NCBI RefSeq assembly: GCF_001273755.1
Contig: NZ_LGYA01000005.1
Span: 471,842 to 535,841 of the forward strand
Direction of reading: 5' to 3'
DNA length: 64,000 nt
DNA from: Peribacillus butanolivorans
GTDB lineage: Bacteria; Bacillota; Bacilli; Bacillales; DSM-1321
In this document: positions 11,837-20,367 of the stretch, piece by piece
Numbering within the stretch: the stretch's first letter is position 1
How the letters are laid out: every line of letters begins with the position of its first letter
Translations under genes and position numbers: made by a program
The notes under the pieces: generated by a model
Told to the model about the DNA's origin: nothing
Seen by the model: only the letters and a program-made list of their open reading frames with translations
Database searches by the model: none

Positions 11837-11869
11837 TCAAAAAAAAGCAGCGGGAAATTTCCCGCTGCT
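11837..11869 (-). terminator. Terminator of lytH
   Basis: A perfect palindrome AGCAGCGGGAAATTTCCCGCTGCT (arms 11846-11857 and 11858-11869) abuts the lytH stop, with a T-run on the minus strand. Confidence 0.85.
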
Positions 11870-12858
11870 CACTTTTGCTTTTTCGCTAAATCTTTCCTTT
11901 CCCACATCTTTAAATAAGGGTAGGGGTCGAAGCTCCACTCTGTTATTCCGTTGTCTTTGTACATTCCGTAATGAAGATGTGGGGGGAATTTACCGGATGT
12001 ACCTGGAGGACCATAACCCGTACTGCCGACACCACCGATTATTTGGCCAGGCTCAACGATTTGGCCGACTTTTAATCCATCAGAAAAACCACTTAAATGG
12101 GCAAAGTAATGATACGTATTATTTAAATCACGAATACCAATTCGCCACCCTCCGAATTTATTCCAGCCTTTCATTTCAACAATTCCATAACTAGTTGACC
12201 GTACAGGAAGGCTATAGTCTGCAAAAATATCAGTTCCCTCATGGATTCTCCTGCCGCCCCACCCACGAGCACTTCCCCATGTATTTAAATACGTATAATG
12301 AGTCCTTACTGGAACAGGGAAAGCTTTCTCCTGCAAATCCAGCCGGTCATATTTTTTATAAATCATGGAGTTGCCGATAATTATGCTAACTGTTTTATCT
12401 CGTTTATAATAATTCCAGAGGCCGATCCGGATATTATCTTCGTCAGTTCCGTAATTAAGAAGATACTTTGCAAAGGCATATAAACGATCGGTATCATTGG
12501 TAATATCAGCTTTCCCGTCACCATTCCCATCTTGACCTAATCCATCAAAAAATGTGATTGTAAGCGGATTTACATCATTTAAGTTGGGATTAAGAGCCCC
12601 TCTCCACTTAGAAGGTTCAATATTAATCCCTATTAAGCCCTTTGCCGGCTCTAGGTCCCTGCGGGCAAGTCTCAGGCTATGCTCATATTGATCAGCTGCT
12701 GCTAGATAATACCAAGGAATTTGGAGAGTTGTTTCCATGTTTTTATAAAGCTCCATTCTCCCTGGATAAGGATCAGGGGTGTCAGCAGCATTTGCAACTA
12801 GGCTTTGAGTATTCAAAAAACACAAACAAGCTAGGGTAAAAAGGAATACTTTTTTCAA
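11869..12858 (-). CDS. lytH: LytH, spore cortex L-Ala-D-Glu peptidase (M23)
   Basis: Signal peptide at residues 1-24 (cleavage after ANA), a long N-terminal region, then a LytM/M23 zinc peptidase domain. Zinc ligands are H206 and D210 (HEGTD) and H296 in HLH (294-296), with H254 in the FAH motif. Full-length at 329 residues. In B. subtilis LytH trims cortex side chains to single L-alanine and is made in the mother cell. Divergent from lipA. Confidence 0.93.
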   Translation of the reverse strand: MKKVFLFTLACLCFLNTQSLVANAADTPDPYPGRMELYKNMETTLQIPWYYLAAADQYEHSLRLARRDLEPAKGLIGINIEPSKWRGALNPNLNDVNPLTITFFDGLGQDGNGDGKADITNDTDRLYAFAKYLLNYGTDEDNIRIGLWNYYKRDKTVSIIIGNSMIYKKYDRLDLQEKAFPVPVRTHYTYLNTWGSARGWGGRRIHEGTDIFADYSLPVRSTSYGIVEMKGWNKFGGWRIGIRDLNNTYHYFAHLSGFSDGLKVGQIVEPGQIIGGVGSTGYGPPGTSGKFPPHLHYGMYKDNGITEWSFDPYPYLKMWERKDLAKKQK

Positions 12859-13047
12859 CGGGGCAGGCTCCTTTCATATTGCTATCCGTATTTATAAAGA
12901 CATCAGTTTGTCTATCTTTTATAAGTTTTACTGATTTAGCTTTAAACATGAAAAATAAATGATGGGAAACTCACTATAACTTGTCTAAATGTATTATTAT
13001 TGTTAAAGTAGGGTGTGTTAATTTCTATAGAATGGAGTGACATTTTC

Positions 13048-13962
13048 ATGTCTGCTACAAATAAAGAAATTCTTCGTAAACCAGATTGGTTAAAAATAAA
13101 GCTTAATACCAATGAGAATTACATTGGTTTAAAAAATATGATGCGGGAGAAAAATCTGCATACTGTTTGTGAAGAAGCAAAATGTCCGAATATTCATGAA
13201 TGCTGGGCAGTTAGACGAACTGCCACATTTATGATTTTAGGTGAGATCTGTACAAGAGCGTGCCGCTTTTGTGCTGTTACAACTGGACGTCCAAACGAAT
13301 TAGATTGGGCTGAACCTGAACGCGTTGCAGATTCCGTTGTATTGATGAATTTAAAACATGTTGTAATTACGGCTGTTGCCCGTGATGATTTAAAGGATGG
13401 TGGCGCTGAAGTTTTCGCTGAAACGGTTCGTGCTATCCGACGCAAAAATCCATTTACATCGATTGAGGTATTACCATCAGATATGGGCGGAGTGTATGAT
13501 AATATCAAGATATTGATGGATGCTAAACCTGACATTCTAAACCATAATATAGAGACAGTCAGAAGCCTTTCCGACCGAGTGCGGGCGCAAGCTAAATATG
13601 AACGTTCTTTGGAGCTTTTAAGAAGAGCCAAGGAGATGTATCCTGAGATCCCAACGAAGTCGAGTTTAATGGTCGGCTTAGGTGAAACGAGGGAGGAAAT
13701 CCTTGAAACAATGGATGACCTAAGGGCGAATAATGTGGATATCATGACGATCGGCCAGTATCTACAACCGACTAAAAAACATTTAAAGGTGTTGAAATAC
13801 TACACACCAGAAGAGTTCAATGAATTGAAAGAGAGGGCACTGGAAAAAGGCTTCAGTCATTGTGAATCCGGTCCGCTTGTCCGTTCTTCTTATCATGCAG
13901 ATGAACAGGTTAATGCCGCAGCAAAACATAAGCAAATTAAAGGTGAAGAATTATTGAAATAG
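13048..13962 (+). CDS. lipA: LipA, lipoyl synthase
   Basis: Radical-SAM enzyme inserting sulfur into octanoyl-protein. The 304-residue protein has the auxiliary-cluster cysteines C41, C46, C52 and the SAM-cluster motif CTRACRFC (C68, C72, C75), and ends with the conserved RSSYHA segment. The ATG at 13048 is nine bases after TGGAG; an upstream TTG at 13015 lacks a ribosome site. Its dependence on Fe-S clusters fits the suf, yutI and yutM genes nearby. Confidence 0.96.
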   Translation: MSATNKEILRKPDWLKIKLNTNENYIGLKNMMREKNLHTVCEEAKCPNIHECWAVRRTATFMILGEICTRACRFCAVTTGRPNELDWAEPERVADSVVLMNLKHVVITAVARDDLKDGGAEVFAETVRAIRRKNPFTSIEVLPSDMGGVYDNIKILMDAKPDILNHNIETVRSLSDRVRAQAKYERSLELLRRAKEMYPEIPTKSSLMVGLGETREEILETMDDLRANNVDIMTIGQYLQPTKKHLKVLKYYTPEEFNELKERALEKGFSHCESGPLVRSSYHADEQVNAAAKHKQIKGEELLK

Positions 13963-13970
13963 AAAGAAAT

Positions 13971-14000
13971 AAGGACCGAAAATATTCGGTCCTTTCATTT
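13971..14000 (+). terminator. Terminator of lipA
   Basis: AAGGACCGAA (13971-13980) with TTCGGTCCTT (13985-13994), then T-rich. Confidence 0.85.
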
Positions 14001-14030
14001 TATTCATTTCTTAATCAGTAAATAAGATAA

Positions 14031-14693
14031 TTAAAAATTGTCCGTTTTTTGTTGGATGTTATCATGATGATCACTTTTATCGTTAACCATTTCACCGTTC
14101 TCGTTTTCCACATCACTCATTTTGTGTCCTTGAGGTGACTTTAGCATGCGTTTAATGGTCTCTTCGATAGTATAGTCGACACCTTTGCTGTCGGACTGCA
14201 GTGTTGCGAAGTTTTCGACATTTTGGGCAAGTGTTGGATCATCACTGACATAAACATGATAGTAGCGGGGGACGATAGACATTGCCGTACGCTTCACTTG
14301 ATCCGCGGTGTCGGTTCGATTCTTGGTATTTGTATCATATACGACAAGAACTTCCTCATCAGTTACGAGGGTAGCGGCATCATTGACATTTGGAAGCTGA
14401 ACGCTTAGTGTTGAAATAATATCAGCCAATTGTTCACGGTCAACGGTAGCTGTTTTATTAGAAATGTTACGGCCCTTAATGGTCGTTTTATTGGTGCGGG
14501 TAAAACCAAAATCATCACTTTTGTTGTCATGATTACGATAATCCTCGTCATAATATTGAGTTGGATTATTTACATTTGTAGGATTATCGGCATTATTGTT
14601 GGGACCCATACCTTGATCTTTATCTTTATTAGTAGCACAGCCGGTTAGTGCAATAATTGAAATTAAACCTACTGCTATTATTGTTTTTTTCAT
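14031..14693 (-). CDS. yutC: YhcN/YlaJ-family sporulation lipoprotein (YutC-like)
   Basis: Lipoprotein of 220 residues with lipobox LTGC (C19). A low-complexity N/D-rich stretch (24-60) follows, then a YhcN/YlaJ domain (about 75-170) with the VDREQLADIISTL and RTAMSIVPRYYHVYVS segments. Family members are forespore membrane proteins. The tail is hydrophilic and rich in D, N and Q. Position between lipA and yutD is the B. subtilis yutC position, which supports the name. Confidence 0.82.
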   Translation of the reverse strand: MKKTIIAVGLISIIALTGCATNKDKDQGMGPNNNADNPTNVNNPTQYYDEDYRNHDNKSDDFGFTRTNKTTIKGRNISNKTATVDREQLADIISTLSVQLPNVNDAATLVTDEEVLVVYDTNTKNRTDTADQVKRTAMSIVPRYYHVYVSDDPTLAQNVENFATLQSDSKGVDYTIEETIKRMLKSPQGHKMSDVENENGEMVNDKSDHHDNIQQKTDNF

Positions 14694-14808
14694 TAAAAAA
14701 CACCCCCTGTAACCTTAGGATGAACATATTTCTCTAATTTTCGCTTAGTAATTGATGGGGAATCAGTTATAATTTAAAGAAGGAATGTATTTTTGAGAGG
14801 TGAAATGA

Positions 14809-15084
14809 ATGATTAACATCAATAACCTGACCTATGAAATAATCGAAGACGAAAGAGAAGGTTATAACGAAGAAGCGTTTAAAGCCAGATACAGTGAGAT
14901 TTTAACGAAGTATGATTTTATCGTAGGGGATTGGGGTTACGGTCAATTGAGACTGCGCGGATTTTTTGATGATTCTAATCAGAAAGCAACCTTCGATACA
15001 AAAATAAGTACGCTCAGCGAATATTTATATGAGTACTGCAATTTTGGCTGTCCATATTTTGTTGTGAAAAAAATAAAGAAATAA
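14809..15084 (+). CDS. yutD: YutD family protein
   Basis: Ninety-one residues with the YutD-family pattern: FKARYSEILTKYDFIVGDWG near 25-45, QLRLRGFF, and a C-terminal EYCNFGCPYFVVKK containing two cysteines. Function unknown; the family is widespread in Bacilli. Ribosome site GAGGTGAA precedes the ATG. Single-gene unit with its own terminator. Confidence 0.9.
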   Translation: MININNLTYEIIEDEREGYNEEAFKARYSEILTKYDFIVGDWGYGQLRLRGFFDDSNQKATFDTKISTLSEYLYEYCNFGCPYFVVKKIKK

Positions 15085-15115
15085 AAAAGGCCAGAATGCA
15101 TTCTGGCCTTTAACT
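15085..15115. terminator. Bidirectional terminator after yutD
   Basis: AAAGGCCAGAATG (15087-15099) with CATTCTGGCCTTT (15100-15112), T-runs both ways. Confidence 0.85.
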
Positions 15116-15409
15116 TTAAGAGCTTCCATATCCTTCATAAGGAGGCTGTTCAGGCTTTTCCGGATCATCATGTGTAGGATGAGCACCAGGATATTTACGC
15201 GGTAAGTCTTCGTGCAATGATTTATTTTCAAAATTAAAGGCACTTTGAGATCGTTGTCCTTCCTGCCATGGTGTACTTTTATTCTCGACAGGGGCATCTT
15301 GTGCTATTGTGGATCCAAAAGGTCCTTCGGGAAATTCTTCAGGAAGTAAAAAATCCCGCTGCTTTTCAACATTGGAGAAATCGTGGTATGTTTCCTCTTC
15401 TTTTTCCAA
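15116..15409 (-). CDS. Small hydrophilic cytosolic protein, function unknown
   Basis: A 97-residue protein rich in E, P and S with no membrane span. I recognise the pattern (an N-terminal DFSNVEKQRDFLLPEEFPEG and a C-terminal PGAHPTHDDPE) as a conserved but uncharacterised Bacillus protein sometimes labelled only cytosolic protein. Ribosome site GGAGGGTTTACC lies before the ATG. Conservation of the proline-rich, probably disordered sequence suggests it is real. Confidence 0.75.
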   Translation of the reverse strand: MEKEEETYHDFSNVEKQRDFLLPEEFPEGPFGSTIAQDAPVENKSTPWQEGQRSQSAFNFENKSLHEDLPRKYPGAHPTHDDPEKPEQPPYEGYGSS

Positions 15410-15475
15410 GGTAAACCCTCCTCATGTAATCGTACATTCAGTAGGTTTTCCCGTTAAAGAAAAAAACTTTAGCAT

Positions 15476-15742
15476 TTAGACGATTTCCATTAAAAAGTGA
15501 CTTAGTTCCTCTGCTTCTGCTTCTGTTAACTGAAAGGCATGTTCAAGATAGCCTTCCTCTTCTAAATCATCCGGTCCAATAATTGCGAAACGGTTACTCT
15601 GCATGTTTAATACAAGCTTCTTGCCATAAAAGCGGTCGGTAGTCGTAATGGCCAAATCAAATCTTGATTCCTCACCCATAAAACTAATAAACCGGGTTTT
15701 GGAGTCAACCACGTCATTGTATAAATAAAAACGTTCTTCCAC
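15476..15742 (-). CDS. DUF3055 family protein
   Basis: Conserved small protein with the FYLYNDVVDSKTRFISFMG opening, TTTDRFYGKKLVLN and IIGPDDLEEEGYLEHAF of the DUF3055 family; function unknown. I choose the GTG at 15742 (88 residues, MEERFYLY...), eight bases after GAAGGGA and matching the family N-terminus. An ATG at 15784 would add 14 residues but has no ribosome site. Confidence 0.8.
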   Translation of the reverse strand: MEERFYLYNDVVDSKTRFISFMGEESRFDLAITTTDRFYGKKLVLNMQSNRFAIIGPDDLEEEGYLEHAFQLTEAEAEELSHFLMEIV

Positions 15743-15892
15743 ATTATCATTCCCTTCATATCTGCATTTTGGTAGTTCCATCATAACAAAGTGACTGCAA
15801 TAGGGGAACAGACATTTTTGGAGTCCTATGGAGGTACTACTTTTTTAGAGAGAGTATTTAGTATGAAATTTCTGATGAAATGACCAAATTAC

Positions 15893-16045
15893 ATGATTGC
15901 CAAAGAGAATGGGTCAGTAGTTGTAGCCCAAGGAATTGAGAGTATTGGAGAAGCTATGGTATTATCAAGGTATAAGGTTGATTTGGTACTGGGCTATTAC
16001 TAGGCTAGACCTTCAACTGTAGATAAAATTCATGTGTCATCTTAG
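15893..16045 (+). pseudogene. Relic of an EAL-domain (c-di-GMP phosphodiesterase) C-terminus
   Basis: The frame reads AKENGSVVVAQGIES, then VDLVLGYY, TAG (16001-16003), ARPSTVDKI. This corresponds to the end of EAL domains, where VVAEGIE and a QGYYFARP-type motif occur at this spacing. An in-frame stop sits in the last motif, and upstream DNA has stops in every frame. The rest of the 15785-16066 gap holds nothing else I can support. Confidence 0.6.
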
Positions 16046-16066
16046 ATCAGAAAGGATCTGGAAAGA

Positions 16067-16504
16067 ATGTACTTTGTAGACCGACAAAAAATTGAACAGA
16101 TTTTAGGATTTCTTGAAAAACAGCTTGGGCTTTTTGAAGGGCAAGATAATTGGGATGGAGACCTTTCAGAGCTTATCGTCGAAAGGCTCATACAAACTTC
16201 CATCGATTCTGTGTTGGATGTAGGGAATGCAGTAATTGATGGTTTTATTATGCGTGATCCAGGCAGTTACGAAGATATTATTGATATCCTTCATGATGAA
16301 AAAGTCATTTCCGAAGTTATCGCCATACAATTTAAAAAGGTGCTGCCGCTAAGAAAAATGCTAGTTCAGGATTTCATTGAAGTAAACCATCAAGAACTAC
16401 TTTCCGTATTCGAGGAAAACATAGATGCATTTAAACAATTCCCTGATTTGGTAAGAAACTATTTAACAAACGAATTGGGCCCTGTTTCAGCTTTTAAAAA
16501 TTAG
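16067..16504 (+). CDS. yutE: YutE, HepT-like (DUF86) protein without partner
   Basis: A 145-residue helical protein of the HepT/DUF86 type. HepT toxins act with a MNT nucleotidyltransferase antitoxin and use an R-X4-6-H motif; here the motif region is LRKMLVQDF, with R96 kept but Q101 at the histidine position. No MNT gene is adjacent. It is followed 26 bases later by yutF, as in B. subtilis. A housekeeping derivative rather than an active RNase is my inference. Confidence 0.8.
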   Translation: MYFVDRQKIEQILGFLEKQLGLFEGQDNWDGDLSELIVERLIQTSIDSVLDVGNAVIDGFIMRDPGSYEDIIDILHDEKVISEVIAIQFKKVLPLRKMLVQDFIEVNHQELLSVFEENIDAFKQFPDLVRNYLTNELGPVSAFKN

Positions 16505-16529
16505 TTTGGTTGGGTAAGGGGGGATTCAA

Positions 16530-17297
16530 ATGAAATCGTACAAAGGATATTTAATTGATTTAGATGGCACGATGTACCGTGGAACCGAACAAATTGCAGA
16601 AGCAGCAGGTTTTATTAATGAACTAAGAAAAAGAGATATCCCTTATTTATTCGTAACCAATAACTCTTCCCGGACTCCGGCACAGGTAGCGGATAAATTA
16701 AGAAGCCTTGGTATTTCAACTGAAGATGACCAGGTATTCACGACAAGTATGGCTACAGCGAATTACATTGCTGAACAAAAAGAAGATGCATCTGTTTATG
16801 TAGTTGGTGAAGAAGGCATTATCGAGGCTCTTAAGGAAAAGGGAATGAATCTTGTTGATGAATCTCCTGACTTTCTTGTGATGGGCATCGACCGTGGCGT
16901 TAATTATGAAAAACTGTCAAAAGCCTGCCTTGCAGTGAGAAATGGCGCCGTTTTCATTTCAACTAATGGTGATATTGCCATCCCTACTGAACGGGGTCTT
17001 TTACCGGGAAATGGCGCGTTGACGTCCGTTGTCTCTGTTTCTACTCAGGTACAGCCGATATTCATTGGAAAACCTGAATCCGTCATAGTAGAGCAGGCGC
17101 TAAGAGTATTGGGTGTACCAAAAGAAGAAACAATCATGGTCGGCGACAATTATGATACGGATATTTTGGCTGGCCTTAATGCAGGTATCGATACATTACT
17201 TGTACATACAGGTGTAACAACAAAAGAACACTTAGAGCAATATGAGAAGCAGCCTACATATGTGGTGGACACGCTCGACCTATGGCACTTCGAATAA
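16530..17297 (+). CDS. yutF: YutF, HAD-family NagD-like phosphatase
   Basis: HAD phosphatase of 255 residues. Motif I is DLDGTMYRG with D10 and D12, motif II is FVTNNSSRTP, and motif IV is MVGDNYDTDI near residue 205. The cap between about 85 and 175 is the NagD/p-nitrophenylphosphatase kind. Physiological substrate is not known. AGGGGGGA precedes the ATG. Ends in a strong terminator. Confidence 0.92.
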   Translation: MKSYKGYLIDLDGTMYRGTEQIAEAAGFINELRKRDIPYLFVTNNSSRTPAQVADKLRSLGISTEDDQVFTTSMATANYIAEQKEDASVYVVGEEGIIEALKEKGMNLVDESPDFLVMGIDRGVNYEKLSKACLAVRNGAVFISTNGDIAIPTERGLLPGNGALTSVVSVSTQVQPIFIGKPESVIVEQALRVLGVPKEETIMVGDNYDTDILAGLNAGIDTLLVHTGVTTKEHLEQYEKQPTYVVDTLDLWHFE

Positions 17298-17298
17298 A

Positions 17299-17337
17299 AA
17301 AATCCAGGCCTGCGAAAGCAGCCCTGGATTTTTTTTA
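17299..17337 (+). terminator. Terminator of yutF
   Basis: AATCCAGGCCTGC, loop GAAA, GCAGCCCTGGATT, then T8. Confidence 0.9.
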
Positions 17338-17445
17338 TGGAACTGGAATTTAGATGTATCATAAAATTTCAGCATATATTCAAAATTAAGGGGAAATTTG
17401 TGAAGATGGAAAAATTCATCTCCGATTTTTTAAAGGTGGTGTCCA

Positions 17446-17943
17446 CTATTCAACATTTTTAGTTCGATGGGCAAGCCGGCTTGATGCGGCAGCAGCAATA
17501 GCACCGACGATATCGTCTAAAAAGGTATGGACCTTACCTGTGCTTTTATCGTTTAAATATTTCAAGATACCGGGTTTTTGCTTGTCGATAAATCCATAAT
17601 TCGTAAAACCGATAGATCCATACACATTTACAATCGACAAGGCTAATATCTCATCGACTCCATATAGTCCTTCATCTATTTCAATGATGCTTTGTAGAGG
17701 CTCTTCAAGCAACTTTTTCTCAGCTAAAATATCCAACTGTATGCCGGTTAAGATAGCATTTTGGACCTCGCGTTTAGAGAGTACCCGTTCGACATTGTGA
17801 AGGCAATCAGACATTTGAAGATTTTCATGGTAGCTTTTTTGCAGATACATGACAAGCTCTGCAATATCCTCTAGTTTCACTCCCCGTTCACTTAGCCATC
17901 TTCGAGCCGTTTGTTCAGATATTGATTGTTCAATATTAGCCAT
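17446..17943 (-). CDS. yutG: YutG, phosphatidylglycerophosphatase A family protein
   Basis: PgpA-family protein of 165 residues. The C-terminal half has DEILALSIVNVYGSIGFTNYG and FLDDIVGAIAAAASSRL, the conserved PgpA core. The N-terminal 60 residues form a helical extension typical of the Bacillus form. It may dephosphorylate phosphatidylglycerophosphate, or act on another lipid. The ATG at 17943 follows GGGTGA by five bases; a GTG at 17952 overlaps that site. Confidence 0.85.
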   Translation of the reverse strand: MANIEQSISEQTARRWLSERGVKLEDIAELVMYLQKSYHENLQMSDCLHNVERVLSKREVQNAILTGIQLDILAEKKLLEEPLQSIIEIDEGLYGVDEILALSIVNVYGSIGFTNYGFIDKQKPGILKYLNDKSTGKVHTFLDDIVGAIAAAASSRLAHRTKNVE

Positions 17944-18077
17944 GGTCTTCACCCATTTCTCTATATTTTAAGGGATAGTTCTAACGCTAGTAGTACTGTA
18001 GTAAAAATGAAAATCCTGAAACATGCTTTTATTTCGTAATAAGGTTTCGATAATCATTCAGAAAACGGGTTATTCCA

Positions 18078-18087
18078 CATATATATA
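18078..18087 (+). promoter_or_regulatory. Possible sigma-E/K type -10 before yutH
   Basis: CATATATATA resembles the CATA-n3-TA element of mother-cell promoters, 57 bases before the yutH start. The -35 match is poor. Confidence 0.25.
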
Positions 18088-18143
18088 AGTATATAATGTC
18101 CAAATATTTCTATTTTTATCCATTTGATGAAAGGGGCAATTTT

Positions 18144-19145
18144 ATGATAGAAGAAATCATTTTTAATAATTACGGTATACAAGTAGAGCGAGAGGAAGCC
18201 AATAGCCGGTTTCCTAGCTTTCGTTCTGGAAATATGTTTTACAGCATTGTTCCAATAGAAAATGTGGAACAGGAGGAATTAGTGGAACGTCATAAAATGT
18301 CTCAGCATCTGATTTCACAGGGAGATCGTCATGTTTCAGCCTTTGTCCTTGCAAATCATGGCAGTTATGTTTCGGAAGCGGATGAGCAATTATTTATTCT
18401 CCTTGCTAATGAGGCATTGGAAGGTCCGAAAAATTTCAACCCGGGCCGGCGTTTAGCCAGATTTCATCAGCGTGGGAGAGATATTAATGAAACGATTCGA
18501 ACATGTTCAAGAATTGGTAAATGGAAAGAGCTCTGGGAACAAAGGATTGATCAATTAGAAATGATCTGGAAGGATAAGCTGAACGCCCATCCGGATAACC
18601 AGTTTGAAAAATTATTTGTAGAAACCTTTCCCTATTATATGGTATTAGGTGAAAATGCGATTCAATATTTAGTCGACACGGAAATTGATGATACCCCACA
18701 ACTTGTCGACAGTGGAACGGTATGCTATGAACGATTTTTACATGATACCTGGAAAATCAATAATTGGATGAAAAATCCGTTTGATTGGGTATTCGACCAT
18801 GGAACAAGGGATGTGGCAGAATGGGTGAGGGAACACTATTTTCAAAACAAACATACTTATCAGCGAGGCATTGCGCATTTTTTTCATGAATATCAGAATG
18901 TAGAGCAGTTCTCGAGTTTCTCTGCTCGGTTGTTATATTCGAGAATGCTGTTTCCGATTCATTATTTTGAAACAGTCGAAGAGTATTTTTCCAAAACAAC
19001 GGAATCAAGATCCAATGAACTGGAAGATAAGATATCTTCAATTACGAAATCATCCCAACAATATGAGTCTTTCCTCAAACATTTTTATGAATTGGCGGAA
19101 GTCCCGGTCAAGCAATATAATTTGCCTCAAATTGACTGGATTTAG
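18144..19145 (+). CDS. yutH: YutH, spore coat-associated CotS-like protein
   Basis: A 333-residue protein related to the CotS/aminoglycoside-kinase-like group of spore proteins. Family features include an N-terminal small lobe, ISQGDRHVSAFVLANHGSYV, LARFHQRGRDI and the C-terminal YSRMLFPIHYFETVEEYF. The kinase catalytic loop is not recognisable, so catalysis is doubtful. Start at 18144 follows AAAGGGG by nine bases; an ATG at 18096 has no ribosome site. In B. subtilis it is sporulation-expressed. Confidence 0.85.
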   Translation: MIEEIIFNNYGIQVEREEANSRFPSFRSGNMFYSIVPIENVEQEELVERHKMSQHLISQGDRHVSAFVLANHGSYVSEADEQLFILLANEALEGPKNFNPGRRLARFHQRGRDINETIRTCSRIGKWKELWEQRIDQLEMIWKDKLNAHPDNQFEKLFVETFPYYMVLGENAIQYLVDTEIDDTPQLVDSGTVCYERFLHDTWKINNWMKNPFDWVFDHGTRDVAEWVREHYFQNKHTYQRGIAHFFHEYQNVEQFSSFSARLLYSRMLFPIHYFETVEEYFSKTTESRSNELEDKISSITKSSQQYESFLKHFYELAEVPVKQYNLPQIDWI

Positions 19146-19262
19146 ATAAAAACTGGAAAGAAATATGATTCATCCTTGCTTACTATGTTATGATAAAAAC
19201 AAGATTTTTTAGAATAGTTTGATATTTATTTACTTTACTTCAAGATGAGGAAGGATGAATCC

Positions 19263-20177
19263 ATGAAAAGAATTATGATGGCTACCCTTTTATTTCTACT
19301 AGTCTTCCAAGCATCGATACCTGCCAAGGCTGAAACGAAAACAAGTTGTGAAGCAGCGCAATTCAAGATTGTCATTAAGAGCACAACTGATTTGAAAGAA
19401 AAGGCGTCGGCTGGCAGTAAAACCTTAAAAACATATAAGAAAAATAAAGAGTTATCAGTCAGTGGGAGAACTGGAAACTGGTATAAGGTTTGCTATTCAA
19501 AAAAGACCGCATATATCAGTATGACAGATGCCAAAGAGGTATTCAGTTCCAGTGAAAAAGCCATTCTGAAGAAATTTGATACGAGAAAGAATGTTAACCA
19601 AGTTGTAGCTGTCACAGGAAAATCTATGAGTGATACGAAGGTGACAATTCAAACATATGAGAAGAAAAAAGGCGAATGGCGACGCGCGTTAAAGAAGATG
19701 GGGGGCGTCATTGGGAAGAACGGCTTTACTAAGAGTAAAAAAGAGGGCGACGGAAAATCACCTATTGGAATATATTCATTTGGTACGGCTTTTGGAAGTG
19801 AAACGAAGCCGGCAAATTTGAAAATGAAATATAAGAAAACAACCAAAAATGATTACTGGATTGATGATCAGACCTCGAAGGATTATAACAAGTGGAAGAC
19901 TTACACGGGAAATCCTGCTGATAAATGGAAGTCTTTTGAAAGGATGAACCATGAACTCTATAAATATGGAGCGGTCATCAATTATAATATGAATCCCATC
20001 AAAAAAGGAAAAGGCAGTGCAATCTTTCTTCATATATGGAGAGGAGAAACTAAGCCGACAGCGGGATGTACGGCTACTGCTGAAAAGAATGTATTAAGTT
20101 TGTTGAAATGGATGGATCCCGAGCAAAACCCACATATAATTATGGGGACGAATGAATCCTTGAAATCCGTTAAGTAA
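19263..20177 (+). CDS. Secreted SH3 plus L,D-transpeptidase-like protein
   Basis: Signal peptide (1-25, ending AKA), an SH3-type domain (about 35-90, with TDLKEKASAGSKTLKTY), then a YkuD/YafK-like L,D-transpeptidase domain. The catalytic pattern is H257 with TAGCT around C269. The protein is very lysine-rich, as expected for a wall-bound enzyme. The ATG at 19263 has AGGAAGGA upstream. It sits between yutH and hom; I do not recognise it in this place in B. subtilis. Confidence 0.82.
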   Translation: MKRIMMATLLFLLVFQASIPAKAETKTSCEAAQFKIVIKSTTDLKEKASAGSKTLKTYKKNKELSVSGRTGNWYKVCYSKKTAYISMTDAKEVFSSSEKAILKKFDTRKNVNQVVAVTGKSMSDTKVTIQTYEKKKGEWRRALKKMGGVIGKNGFTKSKKEGDGKSPIGIYSFGTAFGSETKPANLKMKYKKTTKNDYWIDDQTSKDYNKWKTYTGNPADKWKSFERMNHELYKYGAVINYNMNPIKKGKGSAIFLHIWRGETKPTAGCTATAEKNVLSLLKWMDPEQNPHIIMGTNESLKSVK

Positions 20178-20278
20178 TATCCATCAATATGGTTCTCCCA
20201 TAAAAAATTTAGGGGTATTCGATCTTACTCTTTCAAGGGATAGAAGAAAAAAATCTTGAAGACTGTATTTTCTAACTA

Positions 20279-20307
20279 TTGATAATTAAATAAAAAAAAC
20301 ATATAAT
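20279..20307 (+). promoter_or_regulatory. Sigma-A promoter of hom-thrCB
   Basis: TTGATA (20279-20284), 17-base spacer, TATAAT (20302-20307), 60 bases before hom. No T-box leader fits in between. Confidence 0.75.
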
Positions 20308-20367
20308 GTCTACTATACAAATACAAATGTTTTCTTCAGGTAAACAGTTTTTAAGGGGGAACCAAAT

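Noticed and set aside
20308-20367. T-box leader before hom
   Set aside because: Only 60 bases separate promoter and start, with no T-box core sequence.
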